NCBI GenBank assembly: GCA_027728145.1
Contig: JAQBZV010000006.1
Span: 1-16,659 of the forward strand
Source of the DNA: Actinomycetota bacterium
Lineage (GTDB): Bacteria; Actinomycetota; Actinomycetes; Actinomycetales; Microbacteriaceae
Length of the DNA: 16,659 nt
Direction: 5' to 3'
Shown piece after piece: positions 1 to 7,816 of the stretch. Each line of letters begins with the position of its first letter. Positions within the stretch are counted from its first letter, which is position 1. Made by a program: the position numbers and the translations under genes. The notes beneath the pieces were generated by a model that did no database searches, was not told where the DNA came from, and was given only the letters and a program-made list of their open reading frames with translations.

Positions 1-74
1 GACAGTTTCTCTTAAACCCCTGAATAAAGCGCCCACACGCCCCAATCTGAGAGTGGAGCGCACGACGGATGTCG

Positions 75-80
75 TAGACT
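75..80 (+). promoter_or_regulatory. possible -10 element upstream of ctaC
   Basis: TAGACT fits the loose actinobacterial TANNNT -10 pattern and would give a leader of about 33 bases before the ctaC ATG. No good -35 is visible at the expected distance. The 119 bases before ctaC contain no gene I can support; whatever lies upstream is outside the window. A ribosome-binding site AAAGG sits just before the ATG at 120. Confidence 0.25.
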
Positions 81-119
81 TGGGGTCAAGAGCTTGCATG
101 TCACGGTGAAAGGTTTCCA

Positions 120-980
120 ATGCGCCACACCCTAAAGCGCGGCCTCAAGGGCGCGTCCCTTCTCACTGTTCTCGCGGTTGTGCTGGCGGGGTGCACATCG
201 CAGAGCGCGTTGGGCTGGCTCCCCACCGAGAGAGGTCTGACGAACCAGGTCGACCGTGTCATTGACCTGTGGGTGGTGTCCTGGGTGGTGTTGCTCATCG
301 TGGGCGTCATAACATGGCTACTGATTATTTGGGCCACTGTCGTCTACCGTCGTCGCCGTGGGCAGTCTGGTCTCCCCGCTCAATTGCGCTACAACATGCC
401 TATCGAGACTTTCTACACGATCGTTCCGCTCATTCTCGTTTTGGGGTTGTTTGCCTTTACGGCGCGCGATCAGACCATCATTGAAGCCCCTCTGGAGGAT
501 CCCGACGTCTCGATCGAGGTCTATGGCAAACGTTGGGCCTGGGACTTTAACTATCTCAACGAAAACGTCTACCTTGCCGGAATCCAGGGACAAGAGATTC
601 CTGGCGGGGGAGTAGACAACGAACTGCTTCCCAAGCTCTATCTGCCGGTGAATCAGAGCGTAGAAATCAAGATTGAGTCCCGAGACGTCATCCACTCGTT
701 TTGGGTTATCGACTTCCTGTACAAGAAAGACATGATTCCTGCGCGCACCAACTACTGGTACTTCATTCCCCAGGAAGAGGGAGTGTTCAGAGGTAAGTGC
801 GCAGAGCTTTGTGGTGAATACCACTCCCTCATGCTCTTCGAGGTCCACGTGGTTTCAGAGCAGGAGTACAACCAACAGATTCAAGCTCTTCGAGCTCAAG
901 GCAATGTGGGACGCCTTGGCCCGGAGGCAAGCGTCTTGCAGAACCTTCCCGGTACCGGCGCATTTAGTGAGAGTGAGTAG
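120..980 (+). CDS. ctaC: cytochrome c oxidase subunit II (aa3-type), lipoprotein
   Basis: This subunit holds the CuA centre that receives electrons from the diheme cytochrome QcrC and passes them to heme a in CtaD. Seen in the 286-residue product: a lipoprotein signal peptide with KRGLK, a hydrophobic core and lipobox LAGC (Cys25); two membrane helices at about 50-75 and 96-115; the aromatic KRWAWDFNY segment at 137-145; and a CuA site of His192, Cys227, Glu229, Cys231, His235 and Met238 (CAELCGEYHSLM). All CuA ligands are present, so it should be functional. The CuA domain faces outside. The ATG is chosen because AAAGG lies about 7 bases upstream and the signal peptide starts there. It is first in ctaC-ctaD-ctaF; ctaD begins 6 bases after its stop. 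The lipobox predicts diacylglyceryl modification of Cys25 and possible N-acylation by the Lnt encoded at 11022-12605 (inference). Confidence 0.97.
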   Translation: MRHTLKRGLKGASLLTVLAVVLAGCTSQSALGWLPTERGLTNQVDRVIDLWVVSWVVLLIVGVITWLLIIWATVVYRRRRGQSGLPAQLRYNMPIETFYTIVPLILVLGLFAFTARDQTIIEAPLEDPDVSIEVYGKRWAWDFNYLNENVYLAGIQGQEIPGGGVDNELLPKLYLPVNQSVEIKIESRDVIHSFWVIDFLYKKDMIPARTNYWYFIPQEEGVFRGKCAELCGEYHSLMLFEVHVVSEQEYNQQIQALRAQGNVGRLGPEASVLQNLPGTGAFSESE

Positions 981-986
981 TAGCAG

Positions 987-2696
987 ATGACAACTACAGC
1001 CCCCCGCCCCTCAGTCACAGAAACTCCTCAGGGTCTTTCTAACGCCAGGGTTGCCACCAAGGGAAACCTTTTCGTCGATTGGATTACGACTACTGACCAC
1101 AAGAAGGTTGGTTACCTCTACCTGATCACGTCTTTCCTGTACTTCCTGCTCGGCGGGGTGATGGCTCTCGTTATTCGCGCGCAACTTTTCGCTCCCGGTC
1201 TGGAGATCGTGGCTACCAAGGAGCAGTACAACCAGCTCTTCACCATGCACGGAACCATCATGTTGTTGATGTTTGCGACTCCGCTGTTTGCGGGGTTTGC
1301 CAACGTGCTGATGCCTCTGCAAATCGGCGCACCGGATGTGGCATTCCCGCGTCTGAATGCTCTCGCTTACTGGTTCTTTAGCTTTGGCTCGCTCATTGCG
1401 GTGGCCGGGTTCTTGACCCCTCAGGGTGCTGCCGCATTCGGGTGGTTTGCCTACGCTCCGCTGTCCAGTCAGACCTTCTCGCCGGGCTTAGGAGCCAACC
1501 TCTGGGTATTTGGCTTGGGTCTGAGTGGTTTTGGGACGATCTTGGGTGCGGTGAACTTCATCACCACCATCATCACGATGCGAGTTCCTGGAATGACGAT
1601 GTGGCGTATGCCGATCTTCACCTGGAACACCCTCGTTACCTCAATTCTTGTGTTGTTGGCCTTCCCCGTGTTGGCTGCCGCGATGCTCGCGTTGGGCTCG
1701 GACCGAGTATTTGGCTCCCATGTATATGACGCAGCAAATGGTGGAGCAATTCTCTGGCAGCACCTCTTCTGGTTCTTTGGCCACCCCGAGGTCTACATCA
1801 TTGCCTTGCCCTTCTTTGGAATAGTGTCGGAAATCTTCCCGGTCTTCAGCCGTAAGCCGATTTTTGGGTATAAGACTCTGGTCTACGCGACCATTGCAAT
1901 TGCGGCCCTGTCAATGACCGTGTGGGCTCACCACATGTATGTGACGGGTTCCGTGCTTCTGCCCTTCTTTGCCCTGACGACGATGCTCATTGCGGTGCCC
2001 ACGGGTGTCAAGATATTCAACTGGATCGGCACAATGTGGCGGGGCTCGGTCACGTTTGAGACCCCCATTGTCTTTGCTTTGGGCTTCCTCATCTCCTTTG
2101 TGTTCGGTGGTCTGACCGGCGTCATTCTTGCCTCCCCGCCGCTCGATTTCCATGTCTCAGACAGCTACTTCGTGGTTGCTCACTTCCACTACGTGGTGTT
2201 TGGAACAGTGGTGTTTGCGATGTTTGCAGGCTTCTACTTCTGGTGGCCTAAGTTCACCGGAAAGATGCTGAACGAGTCTTTGGGACACGTGCACTTCTGG
2301 ATTCTGTTCGTCGGGTTCCACATGACGTTCCTCATCCAGCACTGGTTGGGCGTCATGGGTATGCCCAGGCGGTATGCGACCTATCTCCCGGAGGATGGCT
2401 TCACCTGGATGAACCAGCTCTCCACGGTGGGATCGGTGCTTCTGGCTCTTTCGATGATTCCTTTCTTCCTCAACGTCTACCTGACCGCCCGTAACGGCCA
2501 GAAGGTGACCGTGAACGACCCGTGGGGCTATGGCCGTTCACTCGAGTGGGCCACCTCCTGTCCTCCTCCCCGTCACAACTTCACCTCGATTCCGAGGATT
2601 CGGTCTGAGTCGCCTGCCTTTGACCTCAACCACCCTGAAATCGACTTGCCGGCGGTGGAAGCGGCTCGAAAAGCCCCAGCAAAGGCTGCGAAGTAG
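987..2696 (+). CDS. ctaD: cytochrome c oxidase subunit I (aa3-type)
   Basis: This is the catalytic subunit of the aa3 oxidase. It reduces O2 to water at the heme a3-CuB site and pumps protons. The 569-residue sequence shows the full ligand set: His88 (heme a, in MHGTIMLL), His266 with Tyr270 in GHPEVY (CuB and the cross-linked Tyr), His315/His316 (CuB, in AHHMYV), His399 (heme a3) and His401 (heme a) in [10 protein letters not shown]. Proton paths of the A1 class of heme-copper oxidases are kept: Asp117 in [10 protein letters not shown], Asn124 and Glu268 for the D channel, and Lys342 in PTGVKIFNW for the K channel. Length and hydrophobic pattern fit a twelve-helix subunit with a short Ala/Lys-rich cytoplasmic tail. 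The ATG follows ctaC by 6 bases with only a weak Shine-Dalgarno sequence, suggesting translational coupling. ctaF follows 11 bases downstream. Confidence 0.98.
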   Translation: MTTTAPRPSVTETPQGLSNARVATKGNLFVDWITTTDHKKVGYLYLITSFLYFLLGGVMALVIRAQLFAPGLEIVATKEQYNQLFTMHGTIMLLMFATPLFAGFANVLMPLQIGAPDVAFPRLNALAYWFFSFGSLIAVAGFLTPQGAAAFGWFAYAPLSSQTFSPGLGANLWVFGLGLSGFGTILGAVNFITTIITMRVPGMTMWRMPIFTWNTLVTSILVLLAFPVLAAAMLALGSDRVFGSHVYDAANGGAILWQHLFWFFGHPEVYIIALPFFGIVSEIFPVFSRKPIFGYKTLVYATIAIAALSMTVWAHHMYVTGSVLLPFFALTTMLIAVPTGVKIFNWIGTMWRGSVTFETPIVFALGFLISFVFGGLTGVILASPPLDFHVSDSYFVVAHFHYVVFGTVVFAMFAGFYFWWPKFTGKMLNESLGHVHFWILFVGFHMTFLIQHWLGVMGMPRRYATYLPEDGFTWMNQLSTVGSVLLALSMIPFFLNVYLTARNGQKVTVNDPWGYGRSLEWATSCPPPRHNFTSIPRIRSESPAFDLNHPEIDLPAVEAARKAPAKAAK

Positions 2697-2707
2697 GCTA
2701 GGAACTC

Positions 2708-3124
2708 ATGAAGACAAACATTGTTCTGCTGTGGGTCCTCACGGTCTATTTCTTTGCCCTGGCCGCGGTCTACACGGTGTGGTCGACTATCGACACGGGT
2801 GCCATTGAGTGGGTGGGTTCGCTCGCCATTGTTCTCAGCGGAGCACTGACAATTTTTATTGCCTTCTATCTCCAGGTCCAATTGCGAAATCAGGGTGGCG
2901 AGCTTCCCGAGGATCGTGTGGATGCGGAGATTGACGAGGGTGACCCTGAAATTGGCTTCTATAGCCCGTGGAGCTGGTGGCCCATCATGCTTGCAGGAGG
3001 CGCTGCGGTAGCGTTCCTGGGGCTTGCGGTGGGCTACTGGGTGTCTCTCTACGCCGTTCCCTTTATCCTGATCGGTATCGTGGGCTGGACCTACGAGTAC
3101 TATCGGGGATATTTTGCCCGCTAG
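2708..3124 (+). CDS. ctaF: cytochrome c oxidase subunit IV (actinobacterial type)
   Basis: This small membrane subunit belongs to the actinobacterial aa3 oxidase and is found in the bcc:aa3 supercomplex, where it has a structural or stabilising role; it has no redox centre. The 138-residue product has four predicted helices at about 6-25, 34-56, 92-111 and 113-127, an acidic linker around 65-80, and the family signature EIGFYSPWSWWP at 81-92. The ATG lies 11 bases after the ctaD stop, preceded by a modest AGGAA. Its position directly after ctaC and ctaD supports the assignment. Its last codons overlap the TTG start of the acetyltransferase gene. Confidence 0.93.
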   Translation: MKTNIVLLWVLTVYFFALAAVYTVWSTIDTGAIEWVGSLAIVLSGALTIFIAFYLQVQLRNQGGELPEDRVDAEIDEGDPEIGFYSPWSWWPIMLAGGAAVAFLGLAVGYWVSLYAVPFILIGIVGWTYEYYRGYFAR

Positions 3125-3548
3125 CACGCCCGTCGTCCGTTTCGCTGCAGAGTCTGATGGGGAAGCAATTCTGGCTCTGGTGGGGCGCCTCGGGCACGCT
3201 GTACCAGTCGATGCGCAAGCATTTGGCTCTAGCTTTCTCCACGTGTTGGCAGATCACCCCCGATCCCTGCTCCACGTCGCTGAGGTGGACGGTGTCATCG
3301 CGGGATACGCCCTCACGACTATCACCCAGCTTCTCTACACCAATGGACCTTCAGCCCAACTGCAAGAGATAGTGGTGGACGAGACTCTTCAGACCAGGGG
3401 GGTGGGAACCGCTCTGGTCCGCGCTGTTGAGAAGGCGTGTCAGGACAGCGGCGTCACCCAGTTGACCGTCGCATCACGGCGTGCTGGAGGCTTCTATGAC
3501 CGCCTCGGCTATACCCAGCAAGCGGAGTACATGCGGAGACTCTTCTAG
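3114..3548 (+). CDS. GNAT-family N-acetyltransferase, TTG start inside ctaF
   Basis: A predicted acetyl-CoA-dependent N-acetyltransferase of 144 residues and unknown acceptor. The GNAT fold is visible as an N-terminal strand and helix (about 6-30), the acetyl-CoA-binding motif A at 83-112 with the pyrophosphate loop QTRGVG at 93-98, and the late GGFYDRLGY element at 125-133. The best start is TTG at 3114, preceded by GGGGA about 4 bases away. No ATG or GTG occurs in frame before the conserved domain. This start overlaps the ctaF stop by 11 bases, so the gene is probably translated from the ctaCDF mRNA by coupling. There is no signal peptide, so the protein should be cytoplasmic. The substrate could be a small molecule, a ribosomal protein or another protein N-terminus; the sequence does not decide. 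It converges with qcrB across a 54-base gap. Confidence 0.85.
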   Translation: MPASTPVVRFAAESDGEAILALVGRLGHAVPVDAQAFGSSFLHVLADHPRSLLHVAEVDGVIAGYALTTITQLLYTNGPSAQLQEIVVDETLQTRGVGTALVRAVEKACQDSGVTQLTVASRRAGGFYDRLGYTQQAEYMRRLF

Positions 3549-3602
3549 AGAGTCCACACACCCTTCACTGCGGTTGCGTTGTTAGCGCCCCCGAAGTCGC
3601 CG
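3549..3602. other. 54-bp gap between convergent acetyltransferase gene and qcrB
   Basis: This gap separates the two convergent respiratory operons. I looked for a GC-rich stem followed by a T run in both orientations and found none that is convincing. Transcription from both sides must end here or read into the opposite operon. Confidence 0.5.
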
Positions 3603-5216
3603 TTAGTGCTTGCCCGCACCTTCGAGTTCTTTGGCTTCGATCGGGAGAACCCGGTCCTCAAAGAACCAGCGTGATACTCCCGCCCGCAGCCTCGTGCCGA
3701 CCGTGATCCGACCTTCGTCGTTGGGACGAACGGTGAGGGGCTGGTAATCGTTGTAGTCCAGGAGTCTCCAACGCTCATAGTCGTCGAGCTGCTCGTGCAC
3801 CTCGACGTACTCTCCACCGGGCAGACGAACAATACGTCCACTCTCGTAGCCGTGGAGCGCGATCTCACGATCCTTGCGCTGCAGCGCCAAACAGGTGCGC
3901 TTGGTGATGATGAACGCCGCGATGGGCGCCAAGATGAGCAGCACTTGAAGGGTACTGATAACCCCCTCGATGGTCATTTTGAAGTGCGTTGCCATGAGGT
4001 CAGAGCTCGCTGCGGCCCAGAGAACGGCATAGAACACGACGCCGGCCGCACCAATTCCAGTCCGGGTCGGGGCGTTGCGGGGGCGCTCAGCGATGTGGTG
4101 CTCACGCTTGTCTCCGGTTACCCACGCTTCAAAGAAGGGGTAGACGGCGACGGCACCGAGGAACACAATCAGCACCACCGTGGGGGCCAGAATATTCATG
4201 GCCCAGGTGTAGCCAAAGAGCACAAACTCCCAACCCGGCGGAACCAATCGTAAGGCTCCATCGGCAAAGCCGATGTACCAGTCAGGCTGCGTACCCGCGG
4301 ACACAGGGGAGGGGTCATACGGCCCGTAGTTCCAGATCGGGTTGATGGTGAAGAGGGAGGCAATCAGCATGATCACTCCGAACACCAGGAAGAAGAACCC
4401 TCCGGCCTTTGCGGCGAACACCGGCATGATTGGAGAACCCACCACGTTGTCGTTCGTTCGGCCGGGGCCAGCAAACTGGGTGTGCTTGTTGACCACCAAC
4501 AGGGCCATGTGGATGGCCAAAGCGGCAATCAGGATTGCGGGCAAGAGCATGATGTGCAGCACATACAAGCGGGGAATCACTTCCATGCCCGGGAATTGGT
4601 CACCGAAGAAGAGGTAGGACATCCACACGCCAACCACGGGGAAGGCCTTGATCATGCCGTCAATGATGCGCAGTCCGTTTCCGGACAGCAGGTCATCGGG
4701 GAGGCTGTAGCCGGTGAAACCCTCCGCCATGGCCAGAACGAAGAGGAGGAATCCGACGATCCAGTTCAGCTCGCGGGGCTTGCGGAAAGCTCCGGTGAAG
4801 AACACGCGGAGCGTGTGCAAAGCGGTCGAGGCCACAAAGAGCAGTGCTGCCCAGTGGTGCACCTGTCGCATCAGCAGTCCTCCGCGGATGTCGAAGGAGA
4901 GATCGAGAGAGGTGTGGTAAGCCACCGACATTTCGATGCCCTTGAGGGGAAGGTACGAACCCTCGTAGGGAACATGGGACATCGAGGGGTCGTAGTAGAA
5001 AGTGAGGAAGGTGCCACTAATGAGAATCACAATGAACGAGTAGAGGGCAACCTCGCCGAGCATGAAGGACCAGTGGTCCGGGAAAATTTTGCGGCCGAGG
5101 GCTTTGACAGCGGTCGATGCACTCGTGCGCTCGTCTACGTAGTTGGCAGCCCAGTTAGTGAACCGCATGCCACGGCCTACATCAGCTTGCGGTGTGCTCT
5201 CTATTGTTGTGCTCAC
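3603..5216 (-). CDS. qcrB: menaquinol-cytochrome c reductase cytochrome b subunit
   Basis: This is the cytochrome b subunit of the bcc complex. It oxidises menaquinol at the Qo site and moves electrons across the membrane through two b hemes. In the 537-residue product the heme ligands are His120/His134 and His221/His236. The second pair is 15 residues apart, as in b6f-type proteins, rather than 14. The Qo motif is PDWY (311-314) instead of PEWY, as is common in actinobacterial proteins. Beyond about residue 430 there is a soluble, charged C-terminal extension of roughly 100 residues, also typical of this lineage. The start is GTG at 5216, whose GTGA overlaps the TGA stop of qcrA by 4 bases, indicating translational coupling. 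It is the last gene of ctaE-qcrC-qcrA-qcrB. Confidence 0.97.
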   Translation of the reverse strand: MSTTIESTPQADVGRGMRFTNWAANYVDERTSASTAVKALGRKIFPDHWSFMLGEVALYSFIVILISGTFLTFYYDPSMSHVPYEGSYLPLKGIEMSVAYHTSLDLSFDIRGGLLMRQVHHWAALLFVASTALHTLRVFFTGAFRKPRELNWIVGFLLFVLAMAEGFTGYSLPDDLLSGNGLRIIDGMIKAFPVVGVWMSYLFFGDQFPGMEVIPRLYVLHIMLLPAILIAALAIHMALLVVNKHTQFAGPGRTNDNVVGSPIMPVFAAKAGGFFFLVFGVIMLIASLFTINPIWNYGPYDPSPVSAGTQPDWYIGFADGALRLVPPGWEFVLFGYTWAMNILAPTVVLIVFLGAVAVYPFFEAWVTGDKREHHIAERPRNAPTRTGIGAAGVVFYAVLWAAASSDLMATHFKMTIEGVISTLQVLLILAPIAAFIITKRTCLALQRKDREIALHGYESGRIVRLPGGEYVEVHEQLDDYERWRLLDYNDYQPLTVRPNDEGRITVGTRLRAGVSRWFFEDRVLPIEAKELEGAGKH

Positions 5217-6271
5217 AGTTCACGCTCCCAGAAACTCGGTCCAACAGGTTCAGTGAAATCACTTCGTGCTACCAGGTATCCTTCCGCATCAATGGTGATA
5301 GGAAGCTGTGGAAGAGGGCGTGCCGCGGGCCCAAAGATAACTTCACAGTGATTTGCCACGTCAAACTCAGATTGGTGACACGGGCACAACAGGTGATGCG
5401 TCTGCTGCTCATAGAGCGCAACAGGACATCCCACATGGGTGCAAATCTTGGAGTAGGCCACAATTCCTTGGTACGACCAGTCGGTTTTGGCAGGATCTTC
5501 ATTCAGCTCGTCGACGGGCAGACGCATCAGCAGCACCGCTGCTTTGGCCTTTTCTTCCAGTTTGCCGTGCTCGAGATCTTTCCATCCATCGGGAACAACG
5601 TGGAAGGCAGACCCAATGGTGACTTCCGTGGCCCTGATGGGAACACCGCTGGGGTCGCGAGTGAGGCGCACGCCCTCTGTCCACATGGTTGTCTTCATGA
5701 GCTCGATCGGGTCTTCTGCCGGCGCAAGATCCCGGAACAGCACAACAGCGGGAATCGGCGCGGCAAGAAGGGCACCAAAAAGGGTGTTCCGGATCAGTGA
5801 CCGGCGGGTAAAGCCAGACTCTTTGTTGGCTTGCTGAAAGGTTTCGACAGCCGCTTGACGAGATTCTTCGCTGCCCCTGGTGGGGTGGCGCTCCTCGACA
5901 AGCTCGTGACCGTGCATCAGGGCCTTCGCCCACTGGACGGCACCAATTCCCACACCCAGGAGAGCAACAGAAAGCCCCAAACCCACCGTGAGGTTGTTCA
6001 TTCGGACAGATCCCATGTCACCGGGGATGATGGGGAAAATTACGTAGGCCACTGCCGCAAACCCACTTCCGACAATCGAGAGCAGGAAGAACAGAGAAAT
6101 CCTGCGCTCCATGCCCTTGGCTTCTTTTTCATCCGAGTCCGTCACACGCTGGTGTTCGGGGGCTAGGCCGGGATTCTGGGGAGCATTAGAGCGCTCAACA
6201 GCGGTACCAGGGTCCATAGCGTCATCGTGACCTGAGGTCTCGACGTCCGAAGCTGGTGGCTTGTCTGCCAT
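5213..6271 (-). CDS. qcrA: Rieske iron-sulfur subunit of the bcc complex, Tat-dependent
   Basis: This subunit carries the [2Fe-2S] cluster that takes an electron from menaquinol and gives it to cytochrome cc (QcrC). The 352-residue product has a hydrophilic, acidic N-terminus (1-55), membrane helices at about 57-80, 94-113 and 159-179, and a C-terminal Rieske domain with CTHVGC (277-282) and CPCHQS (296-301). The cluster ligands are Cys277, His279, Cys296 and His299; Cys282/Cys298 form the usual disulfide. FGPAARPLP follows at 313-321. A twin-arginine TRRSLIRN (155-162) stands just before helix 3. In Streptomyces coelicolor the third helix of such three-helix Rieske proteins is inserted by Tat, so this one should be too. 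The ATG is preceded by AAAGGGG with 9-base spacing. It follows qcrC by 21 bases and overlaps qcrB by 4. Confidence 0.97.
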   Translation of the reverse strand: MADKPPASDVETSGHDDAMDPGTAVERSNAPQNPGLAPEHQRVTDSDEKEAKGMERRISLFFLLSIVGSGFAAVAYVIFPIIPGDMGSVRMNNLTVGLGLSVALLGVGIGAVQWAKALMHGHELVEERHPTRGSEESRQAAVETFQQANKESGFTRRSLIRNTLFGALLAAPIPAVVLFRDLAPAEDPIELMKTTMWTEGVRLTRDPSGVPIRATEVTIGSAFHVVPDGWKDLEHGKLEEKAKAAVLLMRLPVDELNEDPAKTDWSYQGIVAYSKICTHVGCPVALYEQQTHHLLCPCHQSEFDVANHCEVIFGPAARPLPQLPITIDAEGYLVARSDFTEPVGPSFWEREL

Positions 6272-6280
6272 GATCCGTTG

Positions 6281-6287
6281 CCCCTTT
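6281..6287 (-). promoter_or_regulatory. ribosome-binding site of qcrA
   Basis: On the minus strand AAAGGGG lies 9 bases before the qcrA ATG, inside the 21-base gap after qcrC. It is among the stronger Shine-Dalgarno sequences of this operon and fixes the qcrA start. Confidence 0.7.
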
Positions 6288-6292
6288 CTTCC

Positions 6293-7105
6293 CTAGTTAG
6301 AGCGTGCTGTCAGCCATACCGCGACGGCAATCAGTCCGCCGAGGCCGATTAGCCAAATGAACAAGCCCTCGGAAACGGGCCCCAAGCTACCCAAAGAGAA
6401 GCCACCCACGGAGGGGTTCTCGTCCAGGTACTTGAGGTAGGTGATGACGTCGTTTTTCTCTTCCGGAGACAAGTTCATATCGCTAAACACGGGCATGTTC
6501 TGCGGACCCGTCACCATGGCGCCATACACGTGAATGGGCTGGAGGTCGCGCAGATGAGGCGCGTACTTGCCCTCGGTGAGTGCTCCACCGGCTCCGGCCA
6601 CGTTGTGGCACATGGCGCAGTTGATCCGGAATAGCTCCGCACCGTTGGCCACGTCGCCGTCGCCGGCGTAGTACTTCGGGTCGGGCATTCCGGGGCCGGG
6701 GGCGAGCGAGGCCACCCACGCAGCCATCGCGTCGATTTGGGGCTGGGTGAACTGGACTGGCTTTACTTCGGCCTGAGGGCCAGAGGCGGCCATTGGCATA
6801 CGGCCTGTACCGACCTGGAAGTCCACCGACAATGCGCCGACACCAATCAGCGAGGGACCAGCGACGGAGCCTTCAGAGTTCATACCGTGACAGCTCGCGC
6901 AGTTTGCCAAGAAAAGCTTTTCGCCCTCTTCGACAAGTGCTTCCTGCGACACCGGTGCGTCCTGGGCGTGCGCGATACCCGTGCTTGCCGCCGCATACGT
7001 GCCTCCGGTGACGAACAAACCAATCACCAGGAGAAGTCCACCCATCAACGGGTGGCGGCGACCTGAGCGGCGTGGGGAGCGGGATGACGGCATAGGGGAG
7101 CGCAA
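6293..7105 (-). CDS. qcrC: diheme cytochrome c subunit of the bcc complex
   Basis: This membrane-anchored cytochrome cc links the Rieske centre directly to CuA of the oxidase, replacing both cytochrome c1 and a soluble cytochrome c. The 270-residue product has a basic N-terminus and an export/anchor segment (about 20-40), two heme c sites CASCH (69-73) and CAMCH (163-167), candidate axial Met in GRMPMA (102-107) and NMPVF (203-207), and a C-terminal helix at 246-265. The start is uncertain. TTG at 7105 has GAGAAG about 7 bases upstream; ATG at 7093, four codons later, has no well-placed ribosome-binding site. I prefer TTG, but the difference does not touch any domain. It starts 16 bases after the ctaE stop. 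Cytochrome c maturation genes are not in the window. Confidence 0.95.
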   Translation of the reverse strand: MRSPMPSSRSPRRSGRRHPLMGGLLLVIGLFVTGGTYAAASTGIAHAQDAPVSQEALVEEGEKLFLANCASCHGMNSEGSVAGPSLIGVGALSVDFQVGTGRMPMAASGPQAEVKPVQFTQPQIDAMAAWVASLAPGPGMPDPKYYAGDGDVANGAELFRINCAMCHNVAGAGGALTEGKYAPHLRDLQPIHVYGAMVTGPQNMPVFSDMNLSPEEKNDVITYLKYLDENPSVGGFSLGSLGPVSEGLFIWLIGLGGLIAVAVWLTARSN

Positions 7106-7121
7106 CTACTTTCTTCTCTAG

Positions 7122-7751
7122 TTATCTCAAGACATAAATGACGAGGAACAAACCAATCCACACAACATCAACAAAGTGCCAATAATATGAAACCACAATC
7201 GCGCTGGTTGCCTCACGATGTGTGAAGTTCTTCACAGCATATGCACGGCCGATTACCAGCAAGAAAGCGATTAGTCCGCCCGTTACGTGGAGACCGTGGA
7301 AGCCGGTTGTGAGGAAAAAGGCCGAGCCATACGCGTCGGAAGCCAAGGTGAGACCTTCCGATACCAATGCGGCGTACTCATAGACCTGCCCCGCAACGAA
7401 AATGGCACCCATCACATAGGTGAGGAAGAACCACTCGATCATTCCCCACTGGGTGGGTTTCCAGCCGGTTGCTCTGGCCTGCAAGCGCTCCGCGGCAAAC
7501 ACACCGAACTGGGCGGTAACGCTGGAGAGGACAAGAATCGTGGTGTTGACAGCAGCGAAGGGCAGGTCGAGCAGCGGAACTCGAGACTCCCAGAGCTCCG
7601 GCGATGTTGAGCGCAGCGTGAAATAGATCGCGAACAAACCCGCGAAGAACATGACTTCGCTACCCAGCCACACGATGGTGCCCACAGCAACGACGTTGGG
7701 TCGATTTACGGTGGGCGCGGAGAGTCCTGGTGTTAGAGATGTGCTGCTCAC
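7122..7751 (-). CDS. ctaE: cytochrome c oxidase subunit III
   Basis: A structural subunit of the aa3 oxidase that stabilises subunit I and the D-channel entrance. The 209-residue product shows five helices (the short form without the first two helices of the mitochondrial protein), [10 protein letters not shown] at 31-40, [11 protein letters not shown] at 149-159 and [18 protein letters not shown] at 189-206. The start is GTG at 7751; no other start is in frame before the conserved [19 protein letters not shown] lies only one base from the GTG, too close for normal initiation, while a CATAAT -10-like hexamer lies 6 bases upstream, suggesting a leaderless message. It is first in ctaE-qcrC-qcrA-qcrB and separate from the other oxidase genes (120-3124). 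It is divergent from trpD, as in M. tuberculosis (Rv2192c/Rv2193). Confidence 0.95.
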   Translation of the reverse strand: MSSTSLTPGLSAPTVNRPNVVAVGTIVWLGSEVMFFAGLFAIYFTLRSTSPELWESRVPLLDLPFAAVNTTILVLSSVTAQFGVFAAERLQARATGWKPTQWGMIEWFFLTYVMGAIFVAGQVYEYAALVSEGLTLASDAYGSAFFLTTGFHGLHVTGGLIAFLLVIGRAYAVKNFTHREATSAIVVSYYWHFVDVVWIGLFLVIYVLR

Positions 7752-7757
7752 CCCTCC

Positions 7758-7763
7758 ATTATG
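7758..7763 (-). promoter_or_regulatory. probable -10 of the ctaE-qcrCAB operon (leaderless start)
   Basis: CATAAT on the minus strand matches TATAAT at five of six positions and ends 6 bases before the GTG of ctaE. That places the transcription start on the G of the start codon. The -35 region is poor, which is common in actinobacteria. The same DNA read on the plus strand gives CATTAT at 7757-7762, a possible -10 for trpD. Confidence 0.4.
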
Positions 7764-7816
7764 CCTGATGCGAGACTGAGATTTTGCCCCACGACATGCC
7801 CGATGAGGCCAGTACC

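Noticed and set aside
3549..3602. Terminator between the acetyltransferase gene and qcrB
   Set aside because: No stem longer than about 4 bp with a following T run could be found on either strand.
4482..5351. Long plus-strand reading frame (289 codons) opposite qcrB and the end of qcrA
   Set aside because: It lies antisense to two certain genes. Its His/Glu/Gly-rich product looks like the complement of membrane-protein codons and shows no domain or credible ribosome-binding site.
7748..7759. Three-codon upstream frame ATG GAG GGG TGA overlapping the ctaE GTG
   Set aside because: If the CATAAT promoter is right, transcription starts at the GTG and this frame is not in the mRNA. It is too short to judge.
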